From: Echinococcus granulosus
Taxonomy: Eukaryota > Platyhelminthes > Cestoda > Cyclophyllidea > Taeniidae
NCBI RefSeq assembly: GCF_000524195.1
Contig: NW_020170541.1
Location: forward strand, 1 to 64,000
Reading direction: 5' to 3'
DNA: 64,000 nt
In this document: positions 9,801-21,001 of the stretch, in pieces
How the letters are laid out: every line of letters starts with the position of its first letter
Position numbering within the stretch: the first letter of the stretch is position 1
The notes under the pieces: generated by a model
What the model was told of the DNA's origin: nothing
What the model saw: the letters and a program-made list of their open reading frames with translations, nothing else
Databases searched by the model: none
Program-made: the position numbers and the translations under genes

Positions 9801-12739
9801 TCTAACCTTAAGGCTATATATCATACTTTTGTCATGTGCTTTCAGAAACTGGCTGAGGAGGTACTTTACTCCCAAATGGATAGGGAGACAACTGCCGACG
9901 GCCTACCGATCGTGCAGATTTCTCTGGAGTATAGCTTTTGCAATCCGAGTGAAGAGAGTGAATATGATGAGGTTAGTTTTTGGTCAGAGAAATTCCGTCG
10001 GTTTATACTAAATCCAGGAATTCTAATCCTGTCATTTTTTCAGCCTACTAGCCAATCAACCTCTTTACTGACTTCGCGTGATGTGCGTCTAATTGGTGCA
10101 CAAGAGAATCAGTTAGAGCGCTTAGGTATTCACTCGCCAGGGAGAATAAAAAGAAGCACGAAAGAGAGGACTGAGGAGCTGCTTGATCTCCTTCAGCTTC
10201 TGGCCAAGTTGACAGGTGTCATCGATGTTGCAGATGTAGGGACGTCGTCGACCCGTTTTTCTACAGCCAGCTCAGACCCCTTGGTTTCCGCGCGTGACTT
10301 CATCTCATTCAGCCTCACGCGTAAGCTTAAACGCCAACTACAAGACGTGCTAGCGGTTGCTACAGGTCCCACCTTACCTGACTGGTGTATGAATTTGACC
10401 CAGCGTGTCACCGCTCTCTTCCCCTACAGTATCCGTCATCATTTCTTTAGAGCCTGTGCTTTTGGTCCTGCAAGGTAGGCCTGTTTTCTCTCTCAGCAGT
10501 AAAAATGGAGCCACCAAAGACCCAAGATGATGCTGTTACTTTTCCATAGATCGCTGTTGTGGCTGCAGAGTAATGTCGCACCTTCACTAAGCATCAACGA
10601 GGATTTTTATGATCAAAGACGATTGGTGAGTTATTTGCAGCGCACAGCGGCCACTCGTTTTGCAGCTAACATCTCCTCCCACCTCAACCACACGGACTGT
10701 GACCTCGGAGCGGTGGAGTCCTCGGATGAGTTAGTAATGGATGTGGACAGTTTTGCACACAGTAGGGGTAGGTGCGACTGTCATCTGCAAACGGTGAGTT
10801 TGGGATGTGGTTGAATGCATATAGAGTGATTGAATTTTATTTGCCAATTTTCAATATTTCAGATTGGTCGACTATTCAGGAATTTCATTGACATACCACG
10901 AGATGAATCGGTGGATCTAAGCGGTTGCGGATTTTGGGCCTGGGCGGAACGTGTTATGGATGAGCATGCTGAATCCAAGTCAGAGTTAGAGATTCGCTTC
11001 ACAAGTTAGTTACAAGTGTGATAGTCCACAACTGAGGAGTTCCTGTGGTTTAACTTGGCATCCCATTTAGATGAAGAAGGGACAGGGTTAGGGCCCACAC
11101 TGGAGTTCTTCAGTCTGTTGGCTCTGGAATTCCGTCGAAAATCTTTGGGGATGTGGTTGACCGACAGTTTTGAACAGGTGGAACCATTGACGGAGTCGAA
11201 TTCGTCCTCCAGTTACATTAATCCTTCCTTCGGTCTCTTTCCCACACCCTATCCTCGCAATATCGTGCCCCTTAATGTCCTTCGTCGCTTCTACATTATG
11301 GGCATCGCAGTGGCCAAAGCTCTGCAGGTTAGTCCTGGTCAACTTTTGCATCAATTTTGTCTACTAAATAAGAAGGTATTCACGTTATTCCCCGTCAGGA
11401 TAACCATCTGATGGATCTACCTCTATCGAGACCCTTCCTTAAGTTTCTTGCCTGCTATGGTAGCTCGAGACAAACACGATGTTCAGCCGGGGTAGAGGCC
11501 TTGGAAGCTGAATTGAACTTGGTGTCTGATGCCGAGGCCTCGAGAGAACGCATCCTCCTCTCAGAGGACCCCTTGTTCATTGGACGGCAAGGGACTATCA
11601 CTGGAAGCAGTCGACACTGGCTTACTGGTCTTCTAGATTTTGAGGANNNNNNNNNNNNNNNNNNNNNNNNNNNNNNNNNNNNNNNNNNNNNNNNNNNNNN
11701 NNNNNNNNNNNNNNNNNNNNNNNNNNNNNNNNNNNNNNNNNNNNNNCCATTCAACCAGAGCGTGCCAACTTCTTTCGGCAATTGCTACGCCTTCGCACCA
11801 TCCACAAGGCCATTCGTGAGGTGCACTTGTTAAAGGGTGACTTCTGTCTTGAACGGCGTCTAGATGAAGCCAGTGTCGAAATGCTTGGCTGTACTGTGCA
11901 GGACCTCTGCATTAGTATGGAATTCGTACCCCAATCCACAGTAAGGACTTTTCTTTTCGATTTCTGATCCATTTATGAACGAGTAGTTTAATAAGTCATC
12001 TGAATGCTCATCACTGGTATTCACCAGTTTCTTCACTTATGCTCTTTTAACAGCTTGGGACGGAAAATTTGAAAATGAAGTTGCTGGACGTTTACCCATG
12101 GGAGTCACCCAGTACTTCCATCAAGGACGAGCCCGCAGAGCCAATATCCAATAAGAACTTCACAGTTTATATTCGCAGAACGTTGGAATACTGTTTGGAC
12201 AAAGGCATCAGAGCTCAAATGGATGCATTTAAAGGTAGATTTTGAGGTACTGGTATCGATGTTTGTGTGTGGCCCCGTGATCCTTACCTTTATATGAATT
12301 CATTTTAGCTGGTCTTGAGCGCGTTTTTTCAATGAACTGGTTGTCTGTCTTTACCAGTACCGAAGTGGGGCATCTTATCAGTGGCGCTTCAGGAGTCTCG
12401 TGGACGCGGGAAGAGCTCCTAGCCTACACATCGCCCATTCTGGGCTATACTAAGTCCTCTCCCGCCTTCCTCCTATTAATCGATGTCTTAGTAGCCTTCG
12501 ACACCGGGGAGAGACGTAAATTCCTTCGCTTTATCAGCGGTTCCTCAAGTCTTCCAGTGGGTGGCTTGAAGAACCTTAATCCACGTTTGCGAATTGTTTG
12601 CAAAGACCGCAGAGAGGGACCCTATCCCAGCGTAAACACTTGTGCACATTACTTAAAACTGCCAGAATATTCAAGCGCGGAGGAGTTACGTCATTATCTC
12701 ACGACGGCGATGGAGCAAACAGGATTCTATCTCAACTAA
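823..12739 (+). CDS. HECTD1: HECTD1-type HECT E3 ubiquitin-protein ligase (about 28 exons)
   Basis: Probable E3 ubiquitin ligase of roughly 2,800 residues. It opens with an armadillo-type N-terminus (from ATG 823: MEVDVPSLISWLQSGDKELQ), followed by ankyrin-type repeats (about 2850-3174), a SUN-like domain (7426-8353, ending FELFGTV) and a C-terminal HECT domain (10863-12739). The end carries the catalytic NTCAHYLKLPEYSS motif and finishes GFYLN. Exons I can place: 823-1179, 1650-2112, 2185 to about 2720, about 2850-3174, 3254-3434, 3509-4019, 4266-4289, 4378-4413, 4900 to about 5114, 5356-5950, 6092 to about 6500, 6595-7304, 7426-7909, 7991-8353, 8441-8665, 8752-9006, 9072-9227, 9311-9536, 9662-9768, 9846-9971, 10044-10474, 10550-10793, 10863-11005, 11071-11328, 11399-11940 (containing the N gap), 12054-12234, 12309-12739. 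Most introns are 65-115 nt with GT-AG ends. Oddities: no MIB/HERC2 or tilted-helix-bundle domain recognised, a +1 frame break near 10980, and an unresolved junction near 2720/2850. Family assignment is secure; several exon edges are approximate. Confidence 0.93.
2181..2187 (+). promoter_or_regulatory. Tandem TAGTAG splice acceptor in the HECTD1-like gene
   Basis: The third coding exon is preceded by CTAGTAG. Either AG can be used without changing frame; the choice adds or removes one codon before the DD-P-EAFALEGKP segment. This is a NAGNAG-type alternative acceptor. Confidence 0.45.
4266..4413 (+). other. Two microexons (24 and 36 nt) of the HECTD1-like gene
   Basis: Exon 4266-4289 (24 nt, DPKNPSPS) is bounded by TTTTTCAG and GTAAGA. 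Exon 4378-4413 (36 nt, VTLTESENDSED) is bounded by TTTGTAG and GTAAGC. Both are phase 0 and multiples of three, so either can be skipped without a frameshift. They encode the acidic linker that precedes the conserved tryptophan-containing segment (EEWQGWYIII) in exon 4900. Confidence 0.65.
11647..11746. other. Assembly gap of exactly 100 N inside the HECT domain
   Basis: One hundred consecutive N bases interrupt the HECT N-lobe between ..WLTGLLDFE and ..IQPERANFFRQLL. In the family these motifs lie only a few residues apart (human order: WEDFELVNPHRARF). The exact 100 is probably a placeholder: frames on the two sides do not match across it, and the missing sequence could be a few codons or a short intron. 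Confidence 0.95.
12641..12643 (+). other. Predicted catalytic cysteine codon of the HECT domain
   Basis: TGT in the context YPSVNTCAHYLKLP, the conserved C-lobe motif whose cysteine forms the thioester with ubiquitin in HECT ligases. It is intact and in frame with the terminal exon, so catalytic ability appears retained. Confidence 0.9.
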
Positions 12740-13607
12740 ATTCATCTGTATGGATTTTAGATATTTGCCTCCATGTCTTTCACACCAAAACCATTTCATA
12801 CTATGATGGAACCATTGTGCATTTTGCTGTCCAAACTTGTTTTCATTCTTTGTATTTCACACCTATCTTAGTGGTTTATTTTAAAATGATTGAAGAATGT
12901 TAACATTCATCCTAACATGGTTGACGTTTAATGACATTTTTGTGAAGGAAAACTCTATTGCCTGTAAGTTAATGTCATCCAGAGCGATATACCCGTAATC
13001 CGAAACCTGATGATAATTTATGAGTAGTGGGATAGGATGTCGCTAAGATTGTTAGATTGCAGAATGGAAGCATCATTCGGTAAACTAAAAACCTTAACTA
13101 GTCCCACCCCCTTCTGTTGTATAATCGTATTGCATACAAACCAGTTAGAAGTGACGGTAAGCCGTTATACACTCGATGCCAAGCTACCCTAGAACATGTT
13201 TTGTTATCAAGCAGGTGAAGACAGCCGCATGCACGTATCCAAATAGACCGTTGGCAAGGCGCCGTGACGTCCGAACTGCGTAGGTCTGGAAGTGGTTGCG
13301 TAGTAATTAATACGACCAAAACAAGTACGGTTCTGCTTTGATCCTCACCCTTTGCGCTCTCCTGGCTGTTTTTCTGCTTCATCTATAATATAAGGATCTA
13401 AATTAAATGAAACCCGTAAAGAGGCAGTAGTGAAGTTAATGAAATGATTTCTCATCACACTAAGAAGACTTCCGTAAGTAGTGGTGACGAGGTTTCCACT
13501 TACCTTCTCCCTCTTAATCTGCATAGTATGAAATACATTTACAGAAAATTACTTAAATCTGATAAAAGTAATAAACAACAATGGCTGTGGGAGTGGACAT
13601 GTGAGAT
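12740..13607. other. 3' flank of the HECTD1-like gene, no gene seen
   Basis: AT-rich DNA following the HECTD1 stop codon, presumably including its 3' UTR. I found no convincing AATAAA close to the stop. The 94-codon minus-strand open frame at 13098-13382 has no recognisable domain and no splice context, and I do not call it a gene. Confidence 0.5.
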
Positions 13608-14590
13608 AATATGTAGCACCCCCGATGAAAGCGGCCATAATACTAGGACAGAATGTACTGTCGACGTACAGAAGGGCCGAGAGACTGCTGTACGATATTG
13701 GGGCCTTAAGTGGCCGTGTTAACAAAGCGAAGAGTTAAACAAACATAAAATACTACAATGCTCTCCCCTTGAGCGTCTTCTCTTGCGCTCCCCTTGGTCA
13801 ACCTTCCTTGATGGGCATCACAACGCACCAGTCATCAAATTTGCTTGCAACTGAGAGGATAACTGACAACAACGTCACCGATTCTGCTTGGCAACTCTAC
13901 TGGATCTGGAGTTTCGTCCTGTTAAAGGAATGTATTGGAAGAAGGAGTACTGTGCCGTCTATCTGGCATTTTTGTCGCTAGCCGTCACTTAATAAAAGAC
14001 GGGATTTGATATAATTTTGTGGGCATAAAGTGCCACGTCTGTCCACCCCTGTCACTTTATTAACACTTCAGCACCCCTCAGCCATATCTATCTGGGTTTT
14101 ATTTAGCTAATAGAGAAACGGAGGAGGTAGCGCGTGTTTACTCAATTGATACCTTTATACAGGTGCGGTAGACACCTCCACAACAAACTTTTACAGATAA
14201 TTCACAACATGTGCCGCCTTAGTTGCTAAGAGAACTTCTGTAAAACACAGGACTGGGGTATTTGTCAAAGGTACGCGTCATTTCCAAACCTGTTAGGAGC
14301 ATATACTGATTTTCCTCATCCGCAGGATATGCCCCTCTGTCACACTAATGTTTAGAATTCAACCATAGGAATCAGGGTAGTTGTCTTCTAAGATAGGGTT
14401 TGGTTTTCAATGCCACAAATCTTAGGCACCCGAGGTTTTCCCGAAGATGAAAGGACAGAAAATACATCACTGACATACGGAAGGGCCGAGAGGCTGCTGG
14501 GATGATCTGGAGACCACACCACCTAGCGAATGTACAATGACAGACTCCTAGGTGTCCACGGAGCAAAGCAAAGGGATAAAAAACTTTCAA
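13608..14590 (-). mobile_element. Miniature element with terminal direct repeats, copy 1 (inverted)
   Basis: Two related segments in the same orientation (13608-13720 and 14415-14590, both with a GAAGGGCCGAGAG core and a preceding GGACAGAA) flank an internal stretch at about 14040-14260. That internal stretch is the reverse complement of the internal part of the copies at 43440-44510 and 46605-47610. The shared structure (terminal direct repeats, about 1 kb, no ORF) is what a terminal-repeat retrotransposon in miniature (TRIM) looks like; such elements are known from taeniid cestodes. Ends are approximate and the copy is diverged. Confidence 0.55.
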
Positions 14591-16057
14591 AGCATTATAA
14601 ATATTTCATGGCCTCTGATTAATGAATATTTAGTAAGAGGAACTAGTAGATATGCCATGAAAATATGGGGAGGGAACCAAGGTACTAATGACAGCTAGTT
14701 TCAAATTGTTTATTATAATTCCCAAATTAGCGTTAATGTACGCTTCCGGTCCAAACCATCTATGATTAAAATAGCCTTTTCAAGCGGGGTGTAGCTCGAA
14801 TTTCTTCCCAGCATGCTCACGCATGTGGTGCTTCATCCATTAAAACTGATTTTCCAATCACCAATTTACCAAACTGAAATGAAGAACACAGATATAAGAT
14901 GTAGAATTTCTGCGGCTAATGTGGGAATTTCTCATGACACTTTTACCAACATTAAATTCGTTAATTAAAGAATTTCTTAACTCGTTGGATTAGTAGCTAG
15001 CTCTATCACTATCAGGAGGTAGCTCGAGAGGGCGTCGATCCATTTGCATTGATGCTGTAGGGTCTAAAATACTGAGCACAAGGTTGATGATTTTTATTGA
15101 AGGTGGTGTAAGGAGCAGATAGGATTGAAAGCCAATTTTGAGCAAGCGGGATATTTTCCTTATGCTGCTTTGAAGAGTCGGCTACAAATAGTGTAAAATA
15201 TCACACAGATAGCTGAAAAGTATATAATCATGAAATCGGTTGTCTTGATACTGCGTTTAAGGTGACAGGGTATGGGGGTCATTTAACTGTAAATCCAACG
15301 AATTATTTCAGCCGGAAAGCAGGCGTGCTGGAGATAACTGCACGGATGTCTCTATGACCTAAACCGCTTCGTTCTTGCATAGCTTAGCCTGACAGATCGT
15401 CATTCGTATATGACTCCTGGATTACGCACCTAATGTGGTCAGGGATCTAGTGAAATATATCAGTCCGAGTCCAAACCCATACATTAAATAACTTTTGGGA
15501 ATCTTAAAGGCGTAATCAACATTAATAAAAGTTAGTGCACAAACTTCGTTCCTGCCTTCCGTTTAGCTACAAGTCATTCCGATACGCTTGCCGTGATCGA
15601 CGCTTAAGAGCCAATCACAGAGTGCTACGGTAGCGGAGATCAGCTAAGGTGACAATTTGGTCTCCACAACACCAATATGGGAGTCAGGTCATATTGTTTA
15701 CAATGCTAGTCTTTCACTTATTCAGTTTATTGATAATGGCCATACAAAACAACCATGCGAGTGTGTTATTATTAGGACTATTGTGTAAATACTACTGAGT
15801 TGTGCCAGTAGCGATGTTAACCGTAGAGGGGTAGAAAGCAAATCTTAATCCAGTTTGCCTACTTTTTACCTAAGAAAATTTATTTCCTGATAACTGTCCA
15901 TCAGCATTTACAAGAATCTAATAGAGAACATTTTTTGGCAACTGTTTAATTTTACTGCTCTTTTAGTGAGATATTGTAGCAACTTTTATGACAAAATACT
16001 TTACACATAAAAAGTAGCTAAATGTGCTCACTCATCCTTCTGATTTTATATCCTTGG
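14591..16057. other. Intergenic DNA, nothing recognised
   Basis: AT-rich, stop-dense in all frames, no exon-like segment, RNA gene or repeat that I can support. Confidence 0.5.
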
Positions 16058-16165
16058 AACGTAGAGGATGACATCTTTATCTGATCAGTGATGCGAGAGT
16101 TGGCAGGTTGTCAAGGCTTAACGAGGATGGGAGTTCGTCTCCTCCTCAGGTGTTAAAGGTATCCC
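16058..16165 (+). repeat. Dispersed repeat family D, copy 1
   Basis: Similar to 22720-22850: both begin with a GTAGAGGATGAC word, continue through a GTCAAGGC or ATCAAGCC word, and reach a segment with G-rich and TTCGTCTCC or TTGTCTTCC words. Identity is moderate, so these are old copies. No coding capacity seen. Confidence 0.5.
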
Positions 16166-16374
16166 CTCCTTCGCGTAAATTGGCCGCTTCTCACCTGAAG
16201 GGTATTTGCAAGCAAACTGGCATCGCAACGACAACTATGGGTCCAGCACTTCTACTCGTAGCTCGGTATTAGATACATGTTGGTGCTTCTCATTCATTTC
16301 CTATTATATCACTCAAAAAAACATATTTTTTTCTATCTTATCGCATTAGATAATTATTCATTTGTAGTGGACAA

Positions 16375-16530
16375 GTCTTCCCTGAGAAGTTGTAAGATGC
16401 CACAGTAGCATGGCAGAGCTGAGGCCACCGACATTACCCGGAGGCCATGTCGCCAAGTAGTAGTAGAAGCTGTGGTGACTCAAGTGCCCGCCTAATCAAA
16501 TGCAAAGTTAAATAAACTAGCAAGGCATTG
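16375..16530 (+). repeat. Solo terminal-repeat-like segment (family B)
   Basis: Shares with 50540-50640 and 56285-56400 the words GGAGGCCATGT, GACTCAAGTGCCC and a following GAATGCAGA-like stretch. It stands alone, without the internal region of the 1-kb elements, as a solo terminal repeat would. Confidence 0.6.
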
Positions 16531-18749
16531 CAAATTCATTATGAATTGTAACAAGGGATGAGAAAATCTTATCCTTGGTCAGAAAATACAAACGGTTTCT
16601 TGGTTGCAACTGCAATAACTACTTAAGTCCATGATAATACTTACTTTAAAAGAATTCTCAAATATTTGATTTAGGTACAATATTGTTAATAATAGCGCTT
16701 TTGAACCTCGTACAACTGCAAGTTCAGACTGGACCGTTTCCACGCATTCTGGTTTAGCAGGATTATTATGTATGCGATTTTCCACTTCTCTACAAGCAAA
16801 GTCTTAATTTATTTTTTCATAGTTTTAAATATATATACACATGTTAAAAAAGCATACGTGCTTTTTAATTCACGTAAGAGTCGTCAAAAATGACTAAGTT
16901 GATTACCGTAGGTACCTTAACACATGTGCTTCTATCAATCTGTTAGACGACATAAGTATTGTTACATCAACTTAGGTGTTTAGTTTCAACAAAGATGATT
17001 AGATCAGCTAATATGAACTCGGCCGACACAGGTGGTTTTTGTTGCCATTGCTATTGCAGTCAAAGTGGTTTTGTAGTCGAAAGTCATGAAGCCGACACTG
17101 TCATAATGAAGCACGAACTCACGTTCACGCTTCCATGTGTCTTGGTAGCGTAATATACTACAATTTTCGAGCTTGCTGATTTGTAAGACAGCAACACCAG
17201 CCACATCAATGGTCGCAGCTACAGCAGCAGCAGCGATTGCAGATGGTGGAATTCCCTGGACAGCGGCCAATCAACGGATTGGTGGATTCGTGCGGTGGGG
17301 CGGAGGTGGCGAGTTACTTTCCCTCTCGCACTCTTCTACCTTCTTAGCTGTAGTGGTGAAATATCTACGAATCATCGTCAACACCACCACCTAATAAGCC
17401 ATGTCGCTGTCCCTCTCCCCATCTATCGTCTTGTCAGCATCCAAAATCGCTATCCACTTCCGTACATCTCGTGATTTCTGAGGAAATTGCGTCAAGCACA
17501 GGGTCGGTAAGGCAGTAGTTCCCTACTTATTCACAATAAAAATTTTCATTCTCTTATTCTGATGTGTCGTCCTCTTCTTCATTAAATTTTCTTCTTAATG
17601 AATCACAGCCTATCTTCAATATTTATCACCTCCGTTAATCTTTTATGAAAATGATATCATAAAAATAAATCCACAAATACATGCTTTTAATTAGGCAAGG
17701 CAATTGCAAATCCCCCATCCCTTCAATAGCTCTACTTACGGATGTGTCCATATTTTGGTGTAAACGAATTGGTGAGGTAATTTTTAAACACCCACAAATC
17801 TCTCATAGTTCTTTAGCAAATGGAATTTGTCAATACGATTTAATCACAAAATATGTTGTTTTTATCTCTACTTGAATACAACTACCATCATTTCATCTAG
17901 CGGCAGTAGTTTAACCACGCAGTTACTTCTATCTACTTGTCACTTAGTTATTTAATAAATGCGCCTGTAGAACAGATGAGTAACATGTAGACAAAAACCG
18001 AGGCTCGTGCTCCAGCGCAAAGTTTTACCCTCCACTTACATTTCCATTAAGTCACTATTTTATTATAAAATGTCAAATAACAAGAGGAGTCCTCGAATCA
18101 GTGAATATCGTCATAGTGACGGACTAATTGTCGTTCATATTCTGCCTTCTGAAGTGACTAAAAAGAGTTCCTTCTGGAATTAGTAAAGGAATAGGCTTGC
18201 TATGTAAATCAAAGGATAAATATGTGAAGCTGGTAGATTATAAGAAGTCTTGAAACCGGCAGCATTGCAGTATACGTAGTAGAGAGATTTAATTCTCATT
18301 TTAAGCTACTGGCGCCACCCCCAGTCAGAGTCTCATTTTAAAATGAGGAGATTTAACTTTAGTGCAAATTGCCGCAATAACTAGGGCAGAAATTACTTTA
18401 GTGGAAAGAAATTACGGATTAAACGTTTCGGTTTTCCCTTTATGAAGTGTGTAATTTATTCTGTTAGGTCTTACACGATAGCTATATTTCTCTGTCTAAG
18501 AGGTAGGCAGTACTCGGTCAGTGATAAATAACCGACTACGAACAATTGCTTATAGCCTTCTTTCTGACTAATGTACATCTAAAAGATCACCGCATAATTT
18601 CATGTTTACAGAGGAATGCATTGTACTTAAACATTTTCTCCACCCTTCTTGAACTAGGTGCATGATAATCCATAATCCGCAATGTAATAACAAATAATTT
18701 AGCTAATAATTATTCATACTTTAAGGTTTGAATTCGATAATCTAGCATA
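16531..18749. other. Intergenic DNA with a short alanine-type triplet run
   Basis: AT-rich. Around 17210-17245 there is a short GCAGCAGCAGC triplet run that opens overlapping frames on both strands; neither has splice context or a domain. Nothing else supportable. Confidence 0.45.
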
Positions 18750-18885
18750 AACGTAGCGCCCCGAGACTTCTGTAGATGAGAGAGGATATAATACTAGAGT
18801 AGAATAAGTAGCATTTACGTCCTGAAGGGGTGGGGGGCTGTAGTCATGGCTTGGAGGCCAGGCCGCCCAGAGAAATACAGTCGCG
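18750..18885 (+). repeat. Solo repeat, family A/B relic
   Basis: Contains the family word CCCCGAGACTTCTGTAGATGA, followed by an AATACTAGAGTAGAAT block and a CATGGCTTGGAGGCCAGGCC block, in the same order as in 27247-27350 and 42472-42570. Diverged single copy. Confidence 0.55.
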
Positions 18886-20990
18886 TTAAATAAAAACAAA
18901 ACATCGTTCAATAAACAACTGAAATATTGTCTAAATAAATAAATCTTATTTTTTAGGTTTTTTATGCAAAACTTCTCCACTATTTTTTCAAAAACGGGCT
19001 CAAGCCCTTGTCGATCCGTGTCCAACGTTCGTGCATTCGAGTAATGAGAGCTGCTTTACTGGTTTGCTTTAATCAAGACAGGCTTCCTTGCAAGAACAAC
19101 CTTCCAAGGAATGTTTGGATTAGTTGTGCTGGGAGAGACCGCTTCATATCCGAATTCTCACCCAACAAACAGAAATTTACAGTGCACGTAGAAAATTCCC
19201 CTCTGCACCTTTATATGAACAAAAGTATTAGATTGAATTCCTTAGTTAGATGGCATGGCTCCTCTATCCTGCACTTTTCAACTTGAATTCTTCCTAGGAT
19301 ATAGGGATTGAACATGTCAAATCCAAGAATTCTTTAAGAACAATAACTTTACGGACTAAATCATGAAATAGTCTTTTCGATCGTTTAAATCTCTTAGGTG
19401 TGATCCTTTATTTGCATAAAACTTTATTTAATCGATGCTACCTACCAACTTGGATACCTATGGAGAAAATTCGCCGACTGTAGACAAGGTATACAAGTAG
19501 AAGACCAGGTTTGGGACAAACAAATAAAACCAAGGAAAAGTTCTTGAAGTGAAGGCACTGTCATCCCCTAAAGTGTCGGAAATGGAGTGTGACTTTAAAG
19601 CAAACGAAGCACTTAACACAAACTCAGGCAAACCAATAGTCTGGTTTTACGACGGTATCCACTGAAAATCACCGGAAATGTTTACAAAATGCTGCAACAC
19701 TGGAAGGAGAAATGGGCGAAGTGATTGGCAAAATGACTTTGTATTTTTGCAGATATGCTTTTATGGGTACAAACACGCGAGCATGTTTGTGCCTGTCTTG
19801 AAAAGTGCTTGCATGCCTCACTTGATTATTCTGGACTCCTTTCAAAAAATAGCTTCCCAAGGGAAATCACTTTTAAGCACATAAGGCATAGCAATATATC
19901 ATTATTTCTTGCACCTTTAAGCATCCATTAACCTAGGTGGTGAACTACTAATATTGTAGATTTTGGTTGATTTTTTACCTATCAAAGGTACCTCGAGTTG
20001 AAAATACAGCAGAGGAAATGTGAAAGACGGAGCTCTATTTGCTGGAAATAGACTTCCAAACAGTCCCGTGTAGCAAAGCAATCATACCGCATAACACTTT
20101 CCACCGATTTGTAGTCCGATTGGGGAAATAAAGAATGTTTGTGGCCTTTTCAGTACCCACCTTATTCGTTCACATAATCTTATTTGATTATCATTACATT
20201 TTAAAAAAACAGTTTCTTTGGAATTCGTTTTACGGTGTTGCAGGGGAAAATATTTGCATCCAATTTTCGTATCACTCATTTACTATTATTTGGAATGGTA
20301 GTCTTCATGCCGCTTAATTTATTCACCTGTTCTCTAAAGTCAACAGTTGAAGTAGCTCAGTAGTTTCAGTTACTAACAGTTTTTGGTTTTAGTGTCTACT
20401 CTGCTCACTATTTTGATTGTACACCAAAATCCTCTCCTAGAAGACTAGTACTTACTACTGCATTGCCTTGCAGTCTAGACATACAAACAGTTCTTTATCT
20501 GTTTTCGCTTGGTTTACTTTGAAAAGCATCAGTTTATACAGAAGTGTTGGGAAGGTTTCAATGAGTCAGTGAGAGTTATTTGCCCATGAATATAACACTT
20601 TATTTAAAATTTTTAGGAGACTAATCTTCCGGTTCAACCTTAGACACACAATTAAAAAGAAATGTAAAAATCAGCCATCGACTATTAAAGCTCTCTAAAT
20701 GTCATACAGCTGTTTCAAATAAAGTAACGCTTTTTGCATTGAGATTCAACCTTCGACTCAGTGGAGAAACACTTTGATCATGCTTTCTCTATATAAAGTA
20801 CAGAAATTGTGTATATCTTTTAACTCATGTAGGCTGCATATTTGCTAGGCTTTCATCCAAAGCCGAGTGAGTCACCTTGATCACAAAATCTCCTATGTAA
20901 TCTACAATGATAAATGGCGTTTCAGTATACTGAATTTTTGGTAAATAATCCGGGATTCTTGTTTCATTTTCTTTATGCTTTTATTATTTT
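18886..20990. other. Intergenic DNA upstream of the ARF-like gene
   Basis: AT-rich, with several 60-100-codon open frames on both strands that overlap one another, lack splice context and carry no known motif. I see no gene here. Confidence 0.45.
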
Positions 20991-20998
20991 ATGTTCAG
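20984..20998 (+). promoter_or_regulatory. Splice acceptor 3 nt before the ARF-like ATG
   Basis: A T-rich tract ending in ATGTTCAG lies immediately before ACG-ATG. With only three bases between acceptor and start codon this is a good candidate for a spliced-leader addition site; a 5'-UTR intron is the alternative. Confidence 0.5.
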
Positions 20999-21001
20999 AC
21001 G

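Noticed and set aside
13098..13382. 94-codon minus-strand frame after HECTD1
   Set aside because: No recognisable motif or splice partner; may be transposon-derived but unsupported.
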